Of a DNA stretch of 55,685 bases, positions 53,210 through 55,685 are shown in pieces. Numbering within the stretch: the stretch's first letter is position 1; each line of letters opens with the position of its first letter. The notes below the pieces were generated by a model. The model searched no databases and was not told the DNA's origin. It saw only the letters and a program-made list of their open reading frames with translations. Made by a program: the position numbers and the translations under genes. This DNA comes from Mariniblastus sp. (GTDB lineage Bacteria > Planctomycetota > Planctomycetia > Pirellulales > Pirellulaceae), in the NCBI GenBank assembly GCA_029251085.1, contig JAQXDZ010000104.1:1-55685 (forward strand). Direction: 5' to 3'.

Positions 53210-54178
53210 ATGAATGACATTGTAACCTGTTACGCTCCAGCATCGGTAGGCAACCTATCAGTCGGGTTCGACCTACTAGGGCTTGCGATTGAGCCAATCG
53301 ATGGCTCGTATTTCGGCGACCGAGTTACCATTTGTGACGCGGAGACGGGAGCACAAGCGTTACAGCTAAGTTTCGATGGTCAATATGCTTCCGCGTTGCC
53401 ATCAGATCCAGCAGAAAACGTAGTGACTCGGAGTCTTGACCTGTTTCGAACACAGCTTGGAATCTCGAGCTTTACGGAACTTTCGATTCGGTTGACAAAA
53501 TCATTGCCGATCGGAAGCGGCCTAGGTTCCAGTGCAAGCTCTATCGTTGCGACTTTGACGGCAATCAATCATTGGTTTGGCGATCCGGTAGACAAGCTGG
53601 GGTTGCTCGAACTGATGAGCAAAGTTGAAAGCAGTATTAGCGGAGAAAAGCATTTTGACAACATTGCGCCTAGTTACTTAGGTGGATTGGTCTTGTGTGA
53701 TTCACTCGACGCTCCCCCACAATTCTTATCGTGGCCAGACTCGTGGCAGATCATTGTGGCATATCAAAATACACGGGTTAAAACCAAAGACGCACGCAAC
53801 GTACTTCCAGACTCTTACCCTCGAAACGTGCTTGTTAAGCAGGCCGCATCGTTGGCACGGTTTGTCCATGGCCTTGATTCTGGCGACCTTGAATTGGCCG
53901 CACGCAACATCGTGGACCTTGTCGCCGAACCCTATCGAGAGCAGCTTCTTCCCGGTTTTGAACCAGCAAAGCGACACGTCTTACAACACGGCGCCTTGGC
54001 GGCCGGGATTTCCGGTTCTGGCCCGACAATGTTTGCAATCGTCGATAATGCGGACAATGCAAACGAACTAACGGATTGGTTAAAAGGAAATTACGCCGGC
54101 GACGGGTTTGTCAAGCTTTGCAAGGCTGATCGAACCGGCGCACGACAACTCACAGGAGTCGAGCTTGAAGTACATTAA
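53210..54178 (+). CDS. thrB: Homoserine kinase
   Basis: GHMP-family kinase that phosphorylates L-homoserine with ATP. 322 residues. Motif 1 is APASVGNLSVGFDLLGLAIE, the ATP loop is LPIGSGLGSSASSIVATL, and motif 3 is GALAAGISGSGPTMFAI. GGAG lies 9-10 bases before the ATG. It is the second gene of the regulator-thrB-thrC group; its end overlaps the thrC start by 14 bp. Confidence 0.95.
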   Translation: MNDIVTCYAPASVGNLSVGFDLLGLAIEPIDGSYFGDRVTICDAETGAQALQLSFDGQYASALPSDPAENVVTRSLDLFRTQLGISSFTELSIRLTKSLPIGSGLGSSASSIVATLTAINHWFGDPVDKLGLLELMSKVESSISGEKHFDNIAPSYLGGLVLCDSLDAPPQFLSWPDSWQIIVAYQNTRVKTKDARNVLPDSYPRNVLVKQAASLARFVHGLDSGDLELAARNIVDLVAEPYREQLLPGFEPAKRHVLQHGALAAGISGSGPTMFAIVDNADNANELTDWLKGNYAGDGFVKLCKADRTGARQLTGVELEVH

Positions 54179-55448
54179 CATCAAACACCCGGATCAAGTC
54201 GTTTCTTTCACGCAGGCGGTCACTACAGGACTCGGACGGGATCGAGGTCTGTTTTTCCCAGAGATCATACCGGCGATCGGCGATATGGATTCACTTTTAA
54301 AGATGAGTTTCGTTGAGCGGAGCGTCGAGATACTGAGCCACTTTGTCGATGAAGCATTTGAACGTAAAACTTTGAATGAAATGGTGAGCCGAGCGTTCAA
54401 CTTTCCAGTAAAAGTTACCGCAGTCGAAAGTAATGTTTTCGCATTAGAATTATTCCATGGCCCATCGTTGGCGTTTAAAGATTTCGGTGCCAGGTTTCTA
54501 GCGGAATGTTTGAGCCATCTATCGAGTGGACCAACCACGATTCTAACGGCAACCTCGGGCGATACTGGGGCGGCCGTTGCCCATGCTTTTTTTGATCAGC
54601 CCGAGATTCGAGTTGTAATTCTGTATCCTGAAGGACGAGTATCACAATTTCAAGAAAAACTGTTTTGCACGCTCGGGAACAATATCGAAACGTTTGCGGT
54701 AAGGTCTGACTTCGACGAATGTCAGGCGATGGTTAAGCAAGCATTCGAAGATCAACAGATTCGTACGTCGATTCATTTGAACTCGGCAAACTCGATCAAC
54801 ATCGGACGGCTATTAGCTCAAGTCTGCTATTACTTCGAAGCCGTAGCACAGCTTCCTCGTCACGACAGTCTGGTGGTCTCGGTTCCCTCGGGTAACTTCG
54901 GAAACCTGACGGCCGGATTGATTGCCCAGGCAATGGGGCTACCCATCCAAAGATTTATCGCAGCAACCAATGCGAACGACACCGTTCCCAGATATTTCGA
55001 AAACAACCGATGGGCACCGAACCCGACTCAAGCCACGCTCACCAATGCAATGGACATCTCGGAACCGAACAACTTTCCACGTATCCAATGGCTTTTCAAG
55101 AACTCTCCCGAGGCACTTCATTCTGTCGTCCAGCCTCATGCAGTTTCCGATACTCAAACTCGTGAGTTGGTTAGTGGTTTGTACGAATCCAACTACATTG
55201 CCGAACCCCATACGGCTTTGGCATATGGTGCACTCAAAACCTCCCTTCAAGACAACGAACTTGGATTGTTTTTGGGAACCGCACATCCTGCCAAATTCAG
55301 TGAGATCATTGAAAAGGAAATCGGTAAAGCCATCTCGATTCCACCTGAATTCGCAAGCCTGATTGAACAACCATTGTTGAGTGAAGTAATCGAGCCAGAC
55401 TTTCATCTAATTAAAGATCGGTTGCTTGGAGCGAACGCTTTCAACTAG
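54165..55448 (+). CDS. thrC: Threonine synthase
   Basis: PLP enzyme that turns O-phosphohomoserine into L-threonine. 427 residues from TTG at 54165. I chose this start because AGGAG stands six bases upstream and the family's first residues follow at once (KYINIKHPDQVVSFTQAV). The longer frame from 54108 would overlap thrB by 70 bp. The PLP Lys is in LFHGPSLAFKDFGARFL, the phosphate loop is TATSGDTGAAVAHAF, and VSVPSGNFGNLTAGLIAQAM is the second binding loop. The 14-bp overlap with thrB and the TTG start suggest coupled translation. Confidence 0.95.
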   Translation: MKYINIKHPDQVVSFTQAVTTGLGRDRGLFFPEIIPAIGDMDSLLKMSFVERSVEILSHFVDEAFERKTLNEMVSRAFNFPVKVTAVESNVFALELFHGPSLAFKDFGARFLAECLSHLSSGPTTILTATSGDTGAAVAHAFFDQPEIRVVILYPEGRVSQFQEKLFCTLGNNIETFAVRSDFDECQAMVKQAFEDQQIRTSIHLNSANSINIGRLLAQVCYYFEAVAQLPRHDSLVVSVPSGNFGNLTAGLIAQAMGLPIQRFIAATNANDTVPRYFENNRWAPNPTQATLTNAMDISEPNNFPRIQWLFKNSPEALHSVVQPHAVSDTQTRELVSGLYESNYIAEPHTALAYGALKTSLQDNELGLFLGTAHPAKFSEIIEKEIGKAISIPPEFASLIEQPLLSEVIEPDFHLIKDRLLGANAFN

Positions 55449-55575
55449 AGCACCACAATTTCACGCTCTGCCTCGAACCGGCAGTCCTTGCCAAACTCGG
55501 TTTTATGGCCACTCCGCAAATCCGGGCAACGCGCAGGCAGCGAAAACATTGGCGGAATTAGTGCCAGGCAAAAGA

Positions 55576-55605
55576 AAAAGGACACGGTAAAAACCGTGCC
55601 CTTTT
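55576..55605. terminator. Terminator between thrC and tRNA-Cys
   Basis: AAAAGGACACGGT (55576-55588) pairs with ACCGTGCCCTTTT (55593-55605) around an AAAA loop with one mismatch. The ends are T-rich on both strands, so it can end thrC (plus) and the tRNA transcript (minus). Confidence 0.85.
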
Positions 55606-55608
55606 AAG

Positions 55609-55680
55609 AGGCGTCGGCGGGAGTCGAACCCGCGATGGCGGATTTGCAATCCGCTGCCTTAGCCACTTGGCTACGACGCC
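55609..55680 (-). tRNA. tRNA-Cys (anticodon GCA)
   Basis: On the minus strand the acceptor arms GGCGTCG and CGACGCC pair over 7 bp, with discriminator U, as is usual for Cys. The anticodon loop is GATTGCAAATC, giving GCA (plus-strand 55645-55647). The T arm GCGGGTTCGACTCCCGC is regular. CCA is not encoded. It reads UGC/UGU; selenocysteine at UGA would need a separate tRNA-Sec, which is not in the window. Confidence 0.96.
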
Positions 55681-55685
55681 ATTGT

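Noticed and set aside
55609..55680. Possibility that the tRNA is tRNA-Sec
   Set aside because: The anticodon is GCA and the acceptor and variable arms are of normal size; tRNA-Sec would have UCA and a long extra arm.
1..55685. Mobile elements, CRISPR arrays and prophage genes
   Set aside because: No transposase, integrase, phage structural gene, terminal inverted repeats with target duplication or spaced direct repeats were seen.

Overview
The window looks like chromosomal DNA of a marine planctomycete, most likely of the Pirellulales. The signs are four exported sulfatases and a sialate O-acetylesterase, a PEP-CTERM subtilase, Tat-exported Gfo/Idh/MocA-type proteins, a GYF-domain protein, large VCBS/ASPIC-UnbV lipoproteins, moderate GC and weak Shine-Dalgarno use. 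No integrase, transposase, phage module or CRISPR array is visible.

Layout. 1-2378: tail of ssb, then rplI and dnaB. 2416-6911: PEP-CTERM subtilase (minus), then Bpt-type aminoacyl transferase, a Tat oxidoreductase and a Tat ankyrin-like protein. 7055-12295 (minus): two tandem paralogous CRTAC1-type lipoproteins. Each is interrupted at the same place by an in-frame UGA that looks like selenocysteine. 12597-16984: reductase/epimerase, ketoacyl synthase, acyl carrier protein and CrtI-like flavoprotein, forming a specialised fatty-acid module. 17153-22576: SGNH esterase, ErpA, Nudix protein, then a mazG-queD-HDAC-like operon. 22807-31557: three sulfatases with a small exported protein, a PaaK/CapK-like adenylating enzyme and a possible 2-oxoglutarate oxygenase between them. 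31808-35751: D-2-hydroxyacid dehydrogenase, Ser/Thr kinase, a small conserved protein and RluD. 35847-40262 (minus): a second lipid module (CrtI-like flavoprotein, FabZ, FabI) followed by a GYF/zinc-ribbon protein and an exported protein. 40411-47164: divergent Nramp-fold transporter, VF530 protein, epimerase, FKBP isomerase, DUF2891 protein and a fourth sulfatase. 47655-52229: TPR protein, STN-like exported protein, small exported protein and S1/P1 nuclease. 52709-55680: Lrp/AsnC regulator, thrB, thrC and tRNA-Cys.

The most striking observation is the pair of tandem genes at 7055-12295. Both carry UGA in frame at the homologous codon, followed by the same Ser-Cys-Leu-Trp-Arg sequence and a hairpin with a GGYC loop starting 18 nt after the UGA. 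Coding similarity continues across the UGA into the ASPIC/UnbV domain. Automatic annotation would split each into two genes or call it broken. I read them as full-length selenoproteins of about 877 and 853 residues with a Sec-Ser-Cys motif. The second theme is lipid synthesis: two separate modules together supply condensing enzyme, ACP, dehydratase, enoyl reductase and two CrtI-like flavoenzymes, a gene set reminiscent of those proposed for ladderane synthesis in anammox planctomycetes.
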